Numbered from the stretch's first letter, positions 8,199-17,027 are shown. The stretch is DNA of 64,000 bases from an uncultured Bacteroidia bacterium (GCA_902800965.1 CADCGK010000002.1:62001-126000); one strand, 5' to 3'. Notes: generated from the sequence alone by a model not told the origin. Translations and numbers: made by a program.

Positions 8199-9423
8199 TA
8201 ATGCCTAATTTCTTAGCGATATCTTTTGGCAGTGCGTCTTTATGCACCACGATGTTCAAGGTCTTGTAACGAACGAATGCCTTGGAAACGTACCAAATGC
8301 CATGATATTGTCCAGCATCGCCCCAGCTGTTCTTCACAATGAAGTACTCGTTGCCAATCTGGTCTTTTGCGGTACCGTAAATCAGCATGCCATGGTCGTC
8401 GCCTGTTTCATAATTGTCATAAGCGATTTGGCGTTCTTTCTGAGTGACCCATTTCTGTGGGGTGGGCTGGTTCATGGCTTCTTTCTTACGATCGGCTGCC
8501 GACAAGCCCATCCAGTGAGCCATGTCGCTACCGGTCAGGTCCTTGCTCTTAGCCTCAAGGTCGGGAAGCACTGCGATACCAGCCATTTTGCCACGAAGCC
8601 AACCTGATTCGCTCACGTCGGACCCCCAAGCAATCGGATAGCCTTTGTCGATAGCATTGTCCATGACTTGCATCAGCTCGTCGATGGGAAGATTCCAAGC
8701 CTTACCCCAGCGCCAGTTGTCCTGAACTTCAATAACGAAGGGCTCGTAGAAAGGATGATGGGTAAAGGAAGTCAGGTTGACATAATCGTCCATATTAAGG
8801 CCTGTGGACTTTGCGAAACTCATCGGATCGTATTTCTTGCCGTTGTAAGTGAACTCAGTAGGAGGCACGCCGAGATAGGCGTCGTAAATTCCAGCCAAAG
8901 CTTTCTTCCAAAGCGGGTTGCCTTCTTTATCCATTTGGATCTTACGGCCCTTGATGACACCTTCTACCAAAGGATCGGTAACGGCTGAAAGCTCGGTGAA
9001 GTTCGAAAGGGAGTCGCCGTGCATAGCGCCAGCAGGCATCTCACTATCGGGGACAAGACCATAATGTCTGATGGCATAGATCACATCGCCGAAGGAGCCA
9101 CCTTGCGAGAATGAGACATCGCCATGGGTACGGACAGCGGCATCAGCACGGTCCAGATAAGTCTTGTAAACGATGTACATCTCTGAAAAGTCATATTCCG
9201 GCTTGCCCATACGGAGCAGTTCGGCTTCGAAGAATGCCAATGAAGAGTAGCACCAACAGGTACCAGCCTGATTCTGGTCTTTTACTGAAGTAATTGGAAG
9301 TTCTTTGATGGTTTCGAATTTAAAACCTTCCTCTTCCTTTTCAGCGGGTTTAGCTTGCGGTTGGGCCACTGCGGCGACGCTGAGCATCACGGCGGTAGCA
9401 GCGAGAAAATGTCTGAATTTCAT
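8194..9423 (-). CDS. Exported papain-fold (C1, aminopeptidase C/bleomycin hydrolase-like) peptidase
   Basis: 409 residues with a signal peptide of about 20 residues (MKFRHFLAATAVMLSVAAVA-Q). The catalytic Cys is C56 in QNQAGTCWCYSS, with the oxyanion Gln just before it. The catalytic His is in GDDHGMLIYGTA (about residue 345) and the Asn in VKNSWG (about 365): a complete papain-type triad. Length and spacing match the C1B aminopeptidase C-like proteins of Bacteroidota, which differ from cytosolic PepC by being exported. A role in peptide trimming in the periplasm or at the surface is inferred. The next gene upstream, 18 bases away, is a paralogue. Confidence 0.92.
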   Translation of the reverse strand: MKFRHFLAATAVMLSVAAVAQPQAKPAEKEEEGFKFETIKELPITSVKDQNQAGTCWCYSSLAFFEAELLRMGKPEYDFSEMYIVYKTYLDRADAAVRTHGDVSFSQGGSFGDVIYAIRHYGLVPDSEMPAGAMHGDSLSNFTELSAVTDPLVEGVIKGRKIQMDKEGNPLWKKALAGIYDAYLGVPPTEFTYNGKKYDPMSFAKSTGLNMDDYVNLTSFTHHPFYEPFVIEVQDNWRWGKAWNLPIDELMQVMDNAIDKGYPIAWGSDVSESGWLRGKMAGIAVLPDLEAKSKDLTGSDMAHWMGLSAADRKKEAMNQPTPQKWVTQKERQIAYDNYETGDDHGMLIYGTAKDQIGNEYFIVKNSWGDAGQYHGIWYVSKAFVRYKTLNIVVHKDALPKDIAKKLGIK

Positions 9424-9462
9424 GATTTAATAATTTAATATTTAAAGATTTAACGATTTTTT
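9424..9462 (-). repeat. AT-rich short tandem repeat (AAATCTTTAAAT type)
   Basis: The minus strand shows successive 7-9 base units of the form AAATCxTT/AAATxTT in the 18-base gap and adjacent 3' codons between the two C1 peptidase genes. A very similar stretch precedes tryptophanase (47817-47858). Confidence 0.6.
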
Positions 9463-10581
9463 CATGGATTTGGAAAGGGCGTCTTTATGCAAGGTAAAGA
9501 AGATGGTATATTGACGGAGATACTGTTCCGAACAATACCAGTAGCCTTTGTGAGGGCCAGCTTCGCCCCACGAGTTTTTGATCTTGTAATATTTGGTGCC
9601 ATTCTGATCTTTGGCGATACCCACCACCAACATACTGTGGTCATCGCCAGCATCCCAGTTGTCATAAGCTGTCTGATGAATCTCATCGGTGACTTGCTTT
9701 TCAGCGACAATTTCTTCCCACAACTTGGGATCCTTGGGATCTTCAGGCACGATGCCGACACCTTCCTTGCGCGAGAAGCCCGGGTTGCTCACATCCTGTG
9801 CCCAACCAAGGGTATAACCATGCTCCAAGGCGTAATCGACAGCCTGCATCAATTCGTCAAGCGGCATGTTATAGGCAGGGGTCCAAGTCCAATTGTCCGG
9901 GATCTCCACCATGCAAGGTTTGTAGTATGGGTCGCTAGTGAAAGAACAGATTTCGATGTAGTCGGTAGGATTGATCGGATATGCTTCGGCAAACGATTTA
10001 GGCGTGTATTTTTTCCCATCCATGACGAAATCCTCCGGCACATCGCCGAGATAAGCGTCCAACACACCCTGAACAGCCTTGGGACCTGCAGGAGAGATCT
10101 TCTTGTTGCCATTCTTGACAATTGCGCGGGCCACTGAAGCGATGACTTCGTTCATTTCACTGTGCATGTGGCGTTCTTCTCCAATGACCTTACCACTATA
10201 GTCAGCTTCAGGCATCATGCCGTATTTGTTGATCATATACAACACATCACACACCTCACCGCCTTGGCTGAGCGAGCTGCCGCCGTGCATGCGGACAAAC
10301 TTGGCCACTTTCTCTGTCCAAGCCTGACGCACCGTGAACATCTCCGAGAGATTGAACTCTTTGCCGTACATACGGAGTATCTCTGCCTCTACAAAGCCGA
10401 TGCCGGCAAAGCACCAGCAGGTACCAGAGCTGCCTTGGTTATCGACTGCTGTATGAGGCACATTGACTGTCTCTTTGAACTGATAAACGGGCTCTTTCTC
10501 TTCTTTGTTTTCCTGAGCAAAAGCTACGGAAGACACTCCCAACAAAAGGGCGATAAAACATGTTGCGATTCTATTCTTCAT
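9442..10581 (-). CDS. Exported papain-fold C1 peptidase, paralogue of the downstream gene
   Basis: 379 residues from the ATG at 10581 (MKNRIATCFIALLLG); an in-frame TTG at 10602 would overlap the preceding gene and is not used. There is a signal peptide up to about VAFAQ. The active-site Cys is in DNQGSSGTCWCFAG, the His in GDDHSMLVVGIAKD and the Asn in IKNSWGEAG. It aligns along its length with the following C1 peptidase (shared YDAYLG/LDAYLG, PxxFxxxGKKYxPxSFA, DDYVNLTSF/TDYIEICSF blocks), a tandem duplication. Differences in the central loop between Cys and His suggest different substrate preference. The probable role is proteolysis of exogenous or secreted peptides. Confidence 0.92.
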   Translation of the reverse strand: MKNRIATCFIALLLGVSSVAFAQENKEEKEPVYQFKETVNVPHTAVDNQGSSGTCWCFAGIGFVEAEILRMYGKEFNLSEMFTVRQAWTEKVAKFVRMHGGSSLSQGGEVCDVLYMINKYGMMPEADYSGKVIGEERHMHSEMNEVIASVARAIVKNGNKKISPAGPKAVQGVLDAYLGDVPEDFVMDGKKYTPKSFAEAYPINPTDYIEICSFTSDPYYKPCMVEIPDNWTWTPAYNMPLDELMQAVDYALEHGYTLGWAQDVSNPGFSRKEGVGIVPEDPKDPKLWEEIVAEKQVTDEIHQTAYDNWDAGDDHSMLVVGIAKDQNGTKYYKIKNSWGEAGPHKGYWYCSEQYLRQYTIFFTLHKDALSKSMKKSLNL

Positions 10582-10603
10582 GACATTTATTTTAGTATTC
10601 AAT

Positions 10604-11983
10604 TCATCTTACAACAGCCTTCACAAAGCCAGTTCCATTGCCAACCACATAAAGCCCGGCATTCAACTGGAACTCACAATGAGTCGCTTTTTTTTGTGAA
10701 GCCACCACACGACCCAACAAGTCATATATTGTCACATCAAGAGGCTCGGCGTTCTCCACTACAAGGAAGCCCTCCCCAGAGCTGACTTTGAGTTCTGCCT
10801 CTTGACGCTCTTCCACACCTGCAAAACCAGAGCAATAGAGCGTAAAGTCCGTATCCAGATTGGTCGAAACAATTGAACAAGAGAGCCATTTGTTGATCAG
10901 AGGCATCTCCATGTCAAGCACATAACCCAAGCCCTTGCCCAGTGTACTTTCCCAAACAGATTTCAGGCCCAACACCTCGTCGGCACTCATCGAAAGGTCG
11001 AAGTGATTCTCATAGACATCACGTTCAATCCAATCCACTTCGTTAAAGACACTGGCAGTTTTTCTCTCTTCATTGCCGTTGGCATCGAAAAAGAACTCCG
11101 ATTTGCTGTCCATACTCATTTCACTACTGAACCAGCCTCCCAAATAGAGCACTTCAGAGGCTAATTGATCGCCATCATATTCAAACACATATTTATGATC
11201 GTTCATCCAGCTACCGCTGCCAGGCCCCCAGCCGCCTTTGCGCTGCGTCAGCAAACTGGTACAATGGTTTTGGTCATCGTAAGAGTAGATATCTTTTTGA
11301 GATTCCCTCCAACTTCCATTGCGAACCGTGGAATAGACACGATTGGATAACAATCCTAAACTATCATAAGAATACACATTTTTTGAAGCTGGTATCCATT
11401 CACCTTCAGAATCTTTGCCATTGTAATTCATGTTGAGCACCAATTGGCAGTTGTCATTGTATTCATACGTTGATAATGCGCTGGGGTTCCACAAGCTGTC
11501 CACAAGTCTCATCGTATGGACGCTGTCCAGAAGGCGTTCTTCTCCACAAATGAAATAGTGCGACATGACCATTTGAAACATTTCCCAATCGTTTTCCACC
11601 CAACGATAATAATTCTGAATCTCGTTACCATTTCTCTCTGGGTGTTGAATGATTTCCGTTTTCAGCGTCGGCACCCATGCTTCGTCTTGCCATTCATAAT
11701 TCACCTCAACGGTCATCAAACTATCCACCGCGCTGGCGTTTTCGACGTAGGTATAAACATTCTTCCAGCGCGTCCAGTCGAAGTTGTCAGAGCCGATGAC
11801 GCTGTCCAGCTTTTGTGTATAGTTATGCTTATAAAACTCCATGGACTTCAGGGGAGTCCTTTCTGGGTGCTCTATGCGATAGTTCATGTATTCCAGATGG
11901 TTGTGGAAAAACAAGGGCTGCTGTTGGGCTTTCAAACTACAAGCAACAACAAGCGTTATTATAATTAGGAATGATTTTCTCAT
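10604..11983 (-). CDS. T9SS-exported protein of unknown function (type A sorting domain)
   Basis: 459 residues from the ATG at 11983 (MRKSFLIIITLVVACSLKAQ signal peptide). The central part is a series of YD/RHS-like short beta units (NVYTYVENAS, STYEYNDNCQLVLNMNYNG, NVYSYDSLGLLSNRVYS, DIYSYDDQNHCTSLLTQ, YVFEYDGDQLASEVLYLGG). The last 75 residues form a T9SS type A sorting domain (LDVTIYDLLGRVVASQ, LNAGLYVVG...GFVKAVVR). It is therefore predicted to cross the outer membrane by T9SS and be surface-anchored or released. It sits between the C10 protease and C1 peptidase genes with gaps of 16 and 22 bases. Confidence 0.88.
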   Translation of the reverse strand: MRKSFLIIITLVVACSLKAQQQPLFFHNHLEYMNYRIEHPERTPLKSMEFYKHNYTQKLDSVIGSDNFDWTRWKNVYTYVENASAVDSLMTVEVNYEWQDEAWVPTLKTEIIQHPERNGNEIQNYYRWVENDWEMFQMVMSHYFICGEERLLDSVHTMRLVDSLWNPSALSTYEYNDNCQLVLNMNYNGKDSEGEWIPASKNVYSYDSLGLLSNRVYSTVRNGSWRESQKDIYSYDDQNHCTSLLTQRKGGWGPGSGSWMNDHKYVFEYDGDQLASEVLYLGGWFSSEMSMDSKSEFFFDANGNEERKTASVFNEVDWIERDVYENHFDLSMSADEVLGLKSVWESTLGKGLGYVLDMEMPLINKWLSCSIVSTNLDTDFTLYCSGFAGVEERQEAELKVSSGEGFLVVENAEPLDVTIYDLLGRVVASQKKATHCEFQLNAGLYVVGNGTGFVKAVVR

Positions 11984-11999
11984 AATGTCCAATTTTAAG

Positions 12000-14780
12000 T
12001 TATTTCACCAAAACTATTTTTTGAATCTGACATCCGCGGCCAGTCTTGATCTGGAAATAATAAACTCCTGCATTCAAGTTGGAGAGGTCCACATTCCAAT
12101 TGTCACCACTTCCAGCACGGCGCAACAGTTGTTGACCAGTCAAGTCGTAAACCACGACTTCCTTGATGTCTTCAGCTTCCACTGTTACCGATTGCTTTGC
12201 AGGATTCGGGAACACTTTTACAAAAGACTCGTTAGATTCATTTACGGAATAGTTAGCATAGTAAACTTTATTTGAGGGGCTTGATTCCACGGCGTTGAGC
12301 ACACCTGTCACTTGATAGAAGGAGGGCACTCCTTCCACAGCTTCTACATATTGAAGTTCTGTGACACCTTCAGCAACAAGTTCACCATTTCGATATACAT
12401 TATAAGTCTCTGCCAACAGTGCTTGTTCCCACTGGAGCAACACTTGACCATCTTGTTCCTCGATTGTCAATCCTGAGGGGAGATGGCTCTTGTTGACCTC
12501 TACATAAAGAAGATCCGGGTTACGAAGAGAGCGGGCAGGCAAGCCCTCTTCGGTTGCTCGACGATATACGCTGACAACCTTATAGAAATAGCGTTTGCCA
12601 TCAGCAACCAAAAAAATATCAGTATACTCTGTTATCTTGTTGTTACAAAGTTTGACGCGACTATACTCTTCATCTTGAGCCCTTCTATAAATGGCATATC
12701 CAGCCAACTCCTCTTCATCCAATGGACTTTCCCAGGTGAGTTTTATTCTATTCTCAGGAAGAACTACGAAATCCAGATTGCGGGGCGCCTTGTCCTCATT
12801 GTCCATCATGGCACAAACGGTGTTGGAAGGATCGGTCTCTCCTTCAACACAATATGCTGTGACATAATAACTATGAGCACCCGAAGCGGCATCATAATCA
12901 GTAAAATCAGATTGAGACACCATTGTATAGAAATTGCCATCACGGTAAATCTTATAACCATAACCAGGATCTGCAATACCCGTCCATGACAGAGTCACAT
13001 TATTGTCCTGTACTTCAGCCTTTAAGTTGGTAGGATTGTTGATGGCTCCATTACCTCCACAAGTATTAACCATCTTATAAAAGTACCCTTCGGGCATCAG
13101 TGTAGAAGGCCCATCATAGGCAAACACCAGTTGTCCTGCATCATCCAAAATCTTCATTCCAATTTGCAAACTATCAGTGGGGGCCTTCCAATAGAATGAA
13201 ATCCAACCCTGAGGTATTTCTACTTGCTTTGTTGTCTCTTTACTGTCGGCAGTAAGTTCTGCGATCCGGACTCCTGAAGAATTTACTACTGCAACCATTC
13301 CGTCAACCCAACCTTGGTCAGATTCGGAGGTGAATTCAAGAGTCCAACTACAGGCAGGGCCGAGATTGATGCCATCCTCATGGGCCTTACGTCCATTTAA
13401 ACCTTGATAAACGGCATGGACCGTATAATTCACAGTTACGGGCAATCCTGCCTTATCGAGGAACGTCATTGCTTCACCTGGAGCGGAATTGTCAAAAGTT
13501 TGAATCACCAAACCATCCCTCATGACTACAATTTGATCAATAGTTTCAATGGGCGATCCTTGAAGCGTGGATGTCGGATTCACCCACGACAAAGTGACCG
13601 AAAAGTCATCATCTCCATTGGGAATTGCCGAAAATTCAGTGGGAGCTTTTACTGTTTGGGCAAAAACATCGGCTGGAACAAAGTTGGTAATAACAGCCTG
13701 GCCTGAATTAAACGCATAACTTGACACATTGAGCCCATCAATTACAAAAAACCCATCACCTGAGCCGCTCCATCCCCAGTTGAAATGAAACATGTCATTG
13801 TCGTCATAGCCATCACAAACAAAGGCATGACCGCCACCGTCGCCCGTATCTTGTCCTGAATAATAGCACGGCCAGCCCATATCGAACTGGTCTTTTAGCA
13901 AAGCTTGAAACTCTGCCAGTGAATAGTTGCCGCGATTATGCAAGCGGCAGCAGTTAGTGTAGCCGAAGTATTTCAGAACGGCGTCTGGCACATCCTCTGA
14001 GTAGGCACCACTGCCATCAGGAGAATAGCCCATGTCAACTGCAATTCCGCAATGATACATAAACATAGCAATGGCGTCAATATTCTCGACCGGCGAAGAA
14101 GTGCTGATACTATTCGGCATTTTATCAAAATCGTATTCAGCAGAAGAAAAATCAGCCGATAATTCACCGTATTGGTAATGGGTATAGGCATGTTGTCCAT
14201 AGCCATGTGTTGGATATTTCCAGTAATTCATCACCTGTGACATGGCAGTGGCGACACAACCCGCATAGGAGCGTCCTCCTTGACCAGACGGGCAGAACTT
14301 ATTGTATGGAAAATCCTGATTCCATTTGGTTTTGACTAGATAGAAAGAGCCTTTGTTTCCATTACGGGATGGCAGTTTCATTCCCCCAAGCAAGTCAGAC
14401 CATTCCTGTTTCACTTCAGCATTGGGCTGAGCCGATGTGCGAAGCGCGGCTTGGCGCCCTTGGCAGAGTGAGTGCAGATAATACATCATCTCTGGAGAAG
14501 GATTCTTTGTGTCAAAGGTCCCCTCCTCAGAATAACCAACAACGGGACGGAAATTGTCATCAGAAGAGATAATCACAAAACCCGAATTGCCTACATTAAA
14601 CACGTAATAATCAGCAGTAAACATAACAAGATCCAATTCTAAAGACTTGGACATTGATGTAAAATGACATTGAACAAAGTTTTTACCGGCATTACGAGCT
14701 GTGGATAGCTCTACCGGAGCAGCAGTCAAATGGCCGAAGCCAAGCATTAAGAGCAAAATAGCAAGTAAATTCCTATTCAT
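12000..14780 (-). CDS. C10-family (streptopain/interpain-like) cysteine protease with FN3 repeats and T9SS tail
   Basis: 926 residues. A signal peptide (to about TAA-21) is followed by a Spi/C10 propeptide-type region (ELSTARNAGKNFV to MMYYLHSLCQGR). The peptidase C10 domain has catalytic Cys175 in YAGCVATAMSQVMNYW and His318 in GGGHAFVCDGYD, followed by FNWGWSG. Several fibronectin-III-like domains follow (APTEFSAIPNG, PTNLKAEVQDNNVTLSW, APRNLDFVVLPENRIKLTW, PSGLTIEEQDGQVLLQW). A type A sorting domain ends the protein (VKVFPNPAKQSVTVEA ... IQKIVLVK). It is a secreted, prodomain-controlled protease related to SpeB and interpain A. It is the first gene of the exported-protein operon; its promoter lies at 14807-14814. 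Confidence 0.94.
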   Translation of the reverse strand: MNRNLLAILLLMLGFGHLTAAPVELSTARNAGKNFVQCHFTSMSKSLELDLVMFTADYYVFNVGNSGFVIISSDDNFRPVVGYSEEGTFDTKNPSPEMMYYLHSLCQGRQAALRTSAQPNAEVKQEWSDLLGGMKLPSRNGNKGSFYLVKTKWNQDFPYNKFCPSGQGGRSYAGCVATAMSQVMNYWKYPTHGYGQHAYTHYQYGELSADFSSAEYDFDKMPNSISTSSPVENIDAIAMFMYHCGIAVDMGYSPDGSGAYSEDVPDAVLKYFGYTNCCRLHNRGNYSLAEFQALLKDQFDMGWPCYYSGQDTGDGGGHAFVCDGYDDNDMFHFNWGWSGSGDGFFVIDGLNVSSYAFNSGQAVITNFVPADVFAQTVKAPTEFSAIPNGDDDFSVTLSWVNPTSTLQGSPIETIDQIVVMRDGLVIQTFDNSAPGEAMTFLDKAGLPVTVNYTVHAVYQGLNGRKAHEDGINLGPACSWTLEFTSESDQGWVDGMVAVVNSSGVRIAELTADSKETTKQVEIPQGWISFYWKAPTDSLQIGMKILDDAGQLVFAYDGPSTLMPEGYFYKMVNTCGGNGAINNPTNLKAEVQDNNVTLSWTGIADPGYGYKIYRDGNFYTMVSQSDFTDYDAASGAHSYYVTAYCVEGETDPSNTVCAMMDNEDKAPRNLDFVVLPENRIKLTWESPLDEEELAGYAIYRRAQDEEYSRVKLCNNKITEYTDIFLVADGKRYFYKVVSVYRRATEEGLPARSLRNPDLLYVEVNKSHLPSGLTIEEQDGQVLLQWEQALLAETYNVYRNGELVAEGVTELQYVEAVEGVPSFYQVTGVLNAVESSPSNKVYYANYSVNESNESFVKVFPNPAKQSVTVEAEDIKEVVVYDLTGQQLLRRAGSGDNWNVDLSNLNAGVYYFQIKTGRGCQIQKIVLVK

Positions 14781-14806
14781 AAGTAATTCTTAATTATTTA
14801 AGGTGC

Positions 14807-14814
14807 CAAAGTTA
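14807..14814 (-). promoter_or_regulatory. -7 element (TAACTTTG) of the protease operon
   Basis: Read on the minus strand it matches TAnnTTTG and lies 26 bases before the C10 protease ATG. It interleaves with the divergent promoter of the TPR regulator: that promoter's -33 (14827-14830) lies in this promoter's upstream region. Confidence 0.65.
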
Positions 14815-14826
14815 AAAAAATAATTC

Positions 14827-14857
14827 TTTCAAATCATAAAATAAAACAATAATTTTG
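14827..14857 (+). promoter_or_regulatory. Promoter of the TPR regulator (TTTC-N19-TAATTTTG)
   Basis: The -33-like TTTC at 14827-14830 and the -7 element TAATTTTG at 14850-14857 are separated by 19 bases, the Bacteroidota spacing. The ATG follows after only 5 bases, so the transcript is predicted to be leaderless or nearly so. Confidence 0.75.
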
Positions 14858-14862
14858 CATTT

Positions 14863-16407
14863 ATGAAACAAATCCCCGGACTACTAGTAGTCCTGACTAT
14901 TTTATTTTTACCTGCATGTAATTCAAGCACTTCCGAGGAGCAACGGATGGAAGAAGCATTGAAACGAGGGGAGATTATGTACCATTACAACGAAAACTTG
15001 GATACTTTCATCCCCGAGTTAGACAAAGCCTCAGCCTATTTTGCCAGCAAAAAACAATATTGCAAAGCTGCCCAAGCAGCGCTATATTTCGGTTATTGCG
15101 AAATGGAGCATGACAAGGAATCGGCCATGGAATCATTGGGAAGAGCCTCATATTACGGATCCAACACCAGAGACAGTCTAACGGTGGCGCGGGCACAATA
15201 TCTCATGGGCCAGTTATTATATGCCGAAGGCACTGAAAATGAAGCGTTAAAAAGATTCCGAAACGCAGAAGAATACTTTGGCAGCAACAACTCGGGAAAA
15301 GCCTTGGCAGAGAACATGATGGCATGCTGTAAAATGGTATTGTTTCAATTAGACAGCGCAGCTTATTATCTTCGTAAAAGCCTCGAGAATGCCGATCAAG
15401 CCGATTCCAACGATGCAAGAAGCAAAGCATTGAACAATTTTGCCATTCTATACCGGCTTAAGGGAGAATCCGACAAAGCCATCAGTTACTTGAGGCTAAT
15501 AAAAACAGAAAACGAACAGAAAAAACTATTGTATCATCTTAATTTAGGAAATATTTTTGCTGATTTACATAATACTGATTCAGTTGTATATCATTACAAT
15601 ATAGTAGAAAAATTACTTGAAATACCAACCATTAAAGAAGAGACCAAAGTGTCAGCGTATGGGTCTTTTTCACAATTTGAGGAGAATCAAGGAAACTTTT
15701 TAAAGGCATTGGAGTACAGGAAAAAACATGAGTATTTCAACGGCGAACTTAGGGACAGGTACGAAAAGAAAAGAATGTATTACATCCAACAGAAATATGA
15801 TTATGAGAATCTACAAAGAAAGATGAGTGACAAGATTCTTCAGAAAAGACATATCATCCTGATTCTTAGCATCATATTAGCCATCACCACGGGTCTCACT
15901 CTCATTCTTTACTATCATTTTATTCAAAAAAGGCTTCATGAGGTTGAACTCAATAACATTCTACTCCAATTCATCGAGCAAAACAAAGAGCTTTTGCATA
16001 AAGGCACAGAACAAGAGAAGGAACATCTCAAACTAGTCGAACAATTATCGGACATGCAAAAAGAAAGAATCAAAGCCATGCAAAAATTGGAAGTATTCCT
16101 CAAGGACCGCAGGAATCTTTCCGCGCTGTCAGACTTGGAACGACAGTTTTTTTTAGGCCAAAATCATTGGGAGGTGATGTTGGGAGTTATTGACATGGCA
16201 TATCCAGGGTTATATGACTATATCAAAAAGGAATATCCTTCGTCTTCTGAACTGGAGAAAAAAGTCTTGCTTTTATCTCGATTTAAGTTGTTGCGCACCG
16301 ACGAAGCAACGCTTTTAGGCATAAGCACCAGTGTCTTAGACAAGGTTCGGGGCAGGGTTAAGAAGCTTAAGAGTTTGGATTCTTTTGGAAAAAGTTTGGA
16401 TGGATGA
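14863..16407 (+). CDS. TPR-transmembrane-coiled coil-HTH regulator, divergent to the protease operon
   Basis: 514 residues. An N-terminal signal with a lipobox (LPAC, Cys19) is followed by TPR-like helices (about 40-310: AAQAALYFGYCEMEHDKES, DARSKALNNFAILYRLKGES). A TM helix lies at about 329-353 (HIILILSIILAITTGLTLILYYHF), then a Glu/Lys-rich coiled coil (about 360-410). The C-terminal domain (LEKKVLLLSRFKLLRTDEATLLGISTSVLDKVRGRVKK, about 465-505) has the shape of a LuxR-type HTH. This layout is common among Bacteroidota one-component membrane regulators, with a periplasmic TPR sensor and a cytosolic HTH. The divergent, interleaved promoter arrangement suggests it controls the exported-protease operon, itself or the DUF3244 gene. 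Confidence 0.82.
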   Translation: MKQIPGLLVVLTILFLPACNSSTSEEQRMEEALKRGEIMYHYNENLDTFIPELDKASAYFASKKQYCKAAQAALYFGYCEMEHDKESAMESLGRASYYGSNTRDSLTVARAQYLMGQLLYAEGTENEALKRFRNAEEYFGSNNSGKALAENMMACCKMVLFQLDSAAYYLRKSLENADQADSNDARSKALNNFAILYRLKGESDKAISYLRLIKTENEQKKLLYHLNLGNIFADLHNTDSVVYHYNIVEKLLEIPTIKEETKVSAYGSFSQFEENQGNFLKALEYRKKHEYFNGELRDRYEKKRMYYIQQKYDYENLQRKMSDKILQKRHIILILSIILAITTGLTLILYYHFIQKRLHEVELNNILLQFIEQNKELLHKGTEQEKEHLKLVEQLSDMQKERIKAMQKLEVFLKDRRNLSALSDLERQFFLGQNHWEVMLGVIDMAYPGLYDYIKKEYPSSSELEKKVLLLSRFKLLRTDEATLLGISTSVLDKVRGRVKKLKSLDSFGKSLDG

Positions 16408-16468
16408 TTATACAATATATTAATAATCAATAATTTAATAATTGATTATTTGAAAATAGTTTGGATGG
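16393..16468 (+). repeat. AT-rich 10-bp palindrome flanked by 11-bp direct repeats
   Basis: AGTTTGGATGG occurs at 16393-16403 and again at 16458-16468. Between them AATAATCAAT (16422-16431) pairs perfectly with ATTGATTATT (16441-16450) across a 9-base loop. The cluster covers the 3' end of the regulator gene and the region just upstream of the DUF3244 promoter; it could be an operator. Confidence 0.6.
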
Positions 16469-16493
16469 TTGTTTCGCCGACGGTTTATCGCTA

Positions 16494-16501
16494 TACTTTT
16501 G
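16494..16501 (+). promoter_or_regulatory. -7 element (TACTTTTG) of the DUF3244 gene
   Basis: Matches TAnnTTTG 28 bases upstream of the ATG at 16530. A TTGTTT at 16469-16474 is a candidate -33. It indicates that the small gene has its own promoter. Confidence 0.65.
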
Positions 16502-16529
16502 CAGCAGCAAATCCCAAAACAGCGCAATC

Positions 16530-16901
16530 ATGAAAAAAAGCAAAATTATTTTCATCCTCTGTTTTGCATTATTTATGGTATATGGCAAAGCAGAACCCAC
16601 CGATCCACCGACTGGAAACGAGAAAATCGATCTGAAAGGAACTCTTTCCACCTCCGCAGGACCCAACGACATCGAGGCCTATGTTAGCGATGCAGCCCTT
16701 TACATTTATTTCCATCAAAACTTCGGCATCGTGAGCGTCGATTTATACAACGACACGAGCGGCTTGATATACAGCACGGTTGTTGACACGTCTGTCCAGC
16801 AAGTGTTGGTCATTCCACTCTCAACTGCTCCGAGCGGCACATACACTATTGAGCTCAATACCATCTTCGGTTATGCCGAAGGTGAATTTGGGCGTGATTG
16901 A
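16530..16901 (+). CDS. Small exported DUF3244-type protein
   Basis: 123 residues from the ATG at 16530. Signal peptide MKKSKIIFILCFALFMVYGKA. The mature part has the DUF3244 pattern: IDLKGTLSTSAGPNDIEAYVSDAALYIYF, then VSVDLYNDTSGLIYSTVVDTSVQQVLVIPLS and PSGTYTIELNT, a single small Ig-like beta-sandwich as found in many Bacteroidota short exported proteins of unknown function. It lies downstream of the TPR-HTH regulator with its own promoter and a strong terminator. A longer in-frame start (16461) lies upstream of the predicted transcription start and is rejected. Confidence 0.85.
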   Translation: MKKSKIIFILCFALFMVYGKAEPTDPPTGNEKIDLKGTLSTSAGPNDIEAYVSDAALYIYFHQNFGIVSVDLYNDTSGLIYSTVVDTSVQQVLVIPLSTAPSGTYTIELNTIFGYAEGEFGRD

Positions 16902-16926
16902 TTAACAATCTATTGTTTTCCTTGTT

Positions 16927-16975
16927 AACCGTGGCGCTGGGAGGAAACTCCCAGGCAGCCACGGTTGTTGTTTAA
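16927..16975 (+). terminator. Intrinsic terminator after DUF3244 gene
   Basis: AACCGTGGC pairs with GCCACGGTT, and inside it CTGGGAG pairs with CTCCCAG around a GAAA loop, with a small bulge. TTGTTGTTT follows. A strong plus-strand terminator separates this unit from cysteate synthase. Confidence 0.9.
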
Positions 16976-17019
16976 AACAACTTTTATAAAGTATCTATAC
17001 TTACTGTAAGCATATTTAC

Positions 17020-17027
17020 TATTTTTG
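17020..17027 (+). promoter_or_regulatory. -7 element (TATTTTTG) of the cysteate synthase gene
   Basis: Matches TAnnTTTG. It ends 1 base before an in-frame ATG at 17029, so transcription should start downstream of that ATG. This supports translation from the ATG at 17047. Confidence 0.7.
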
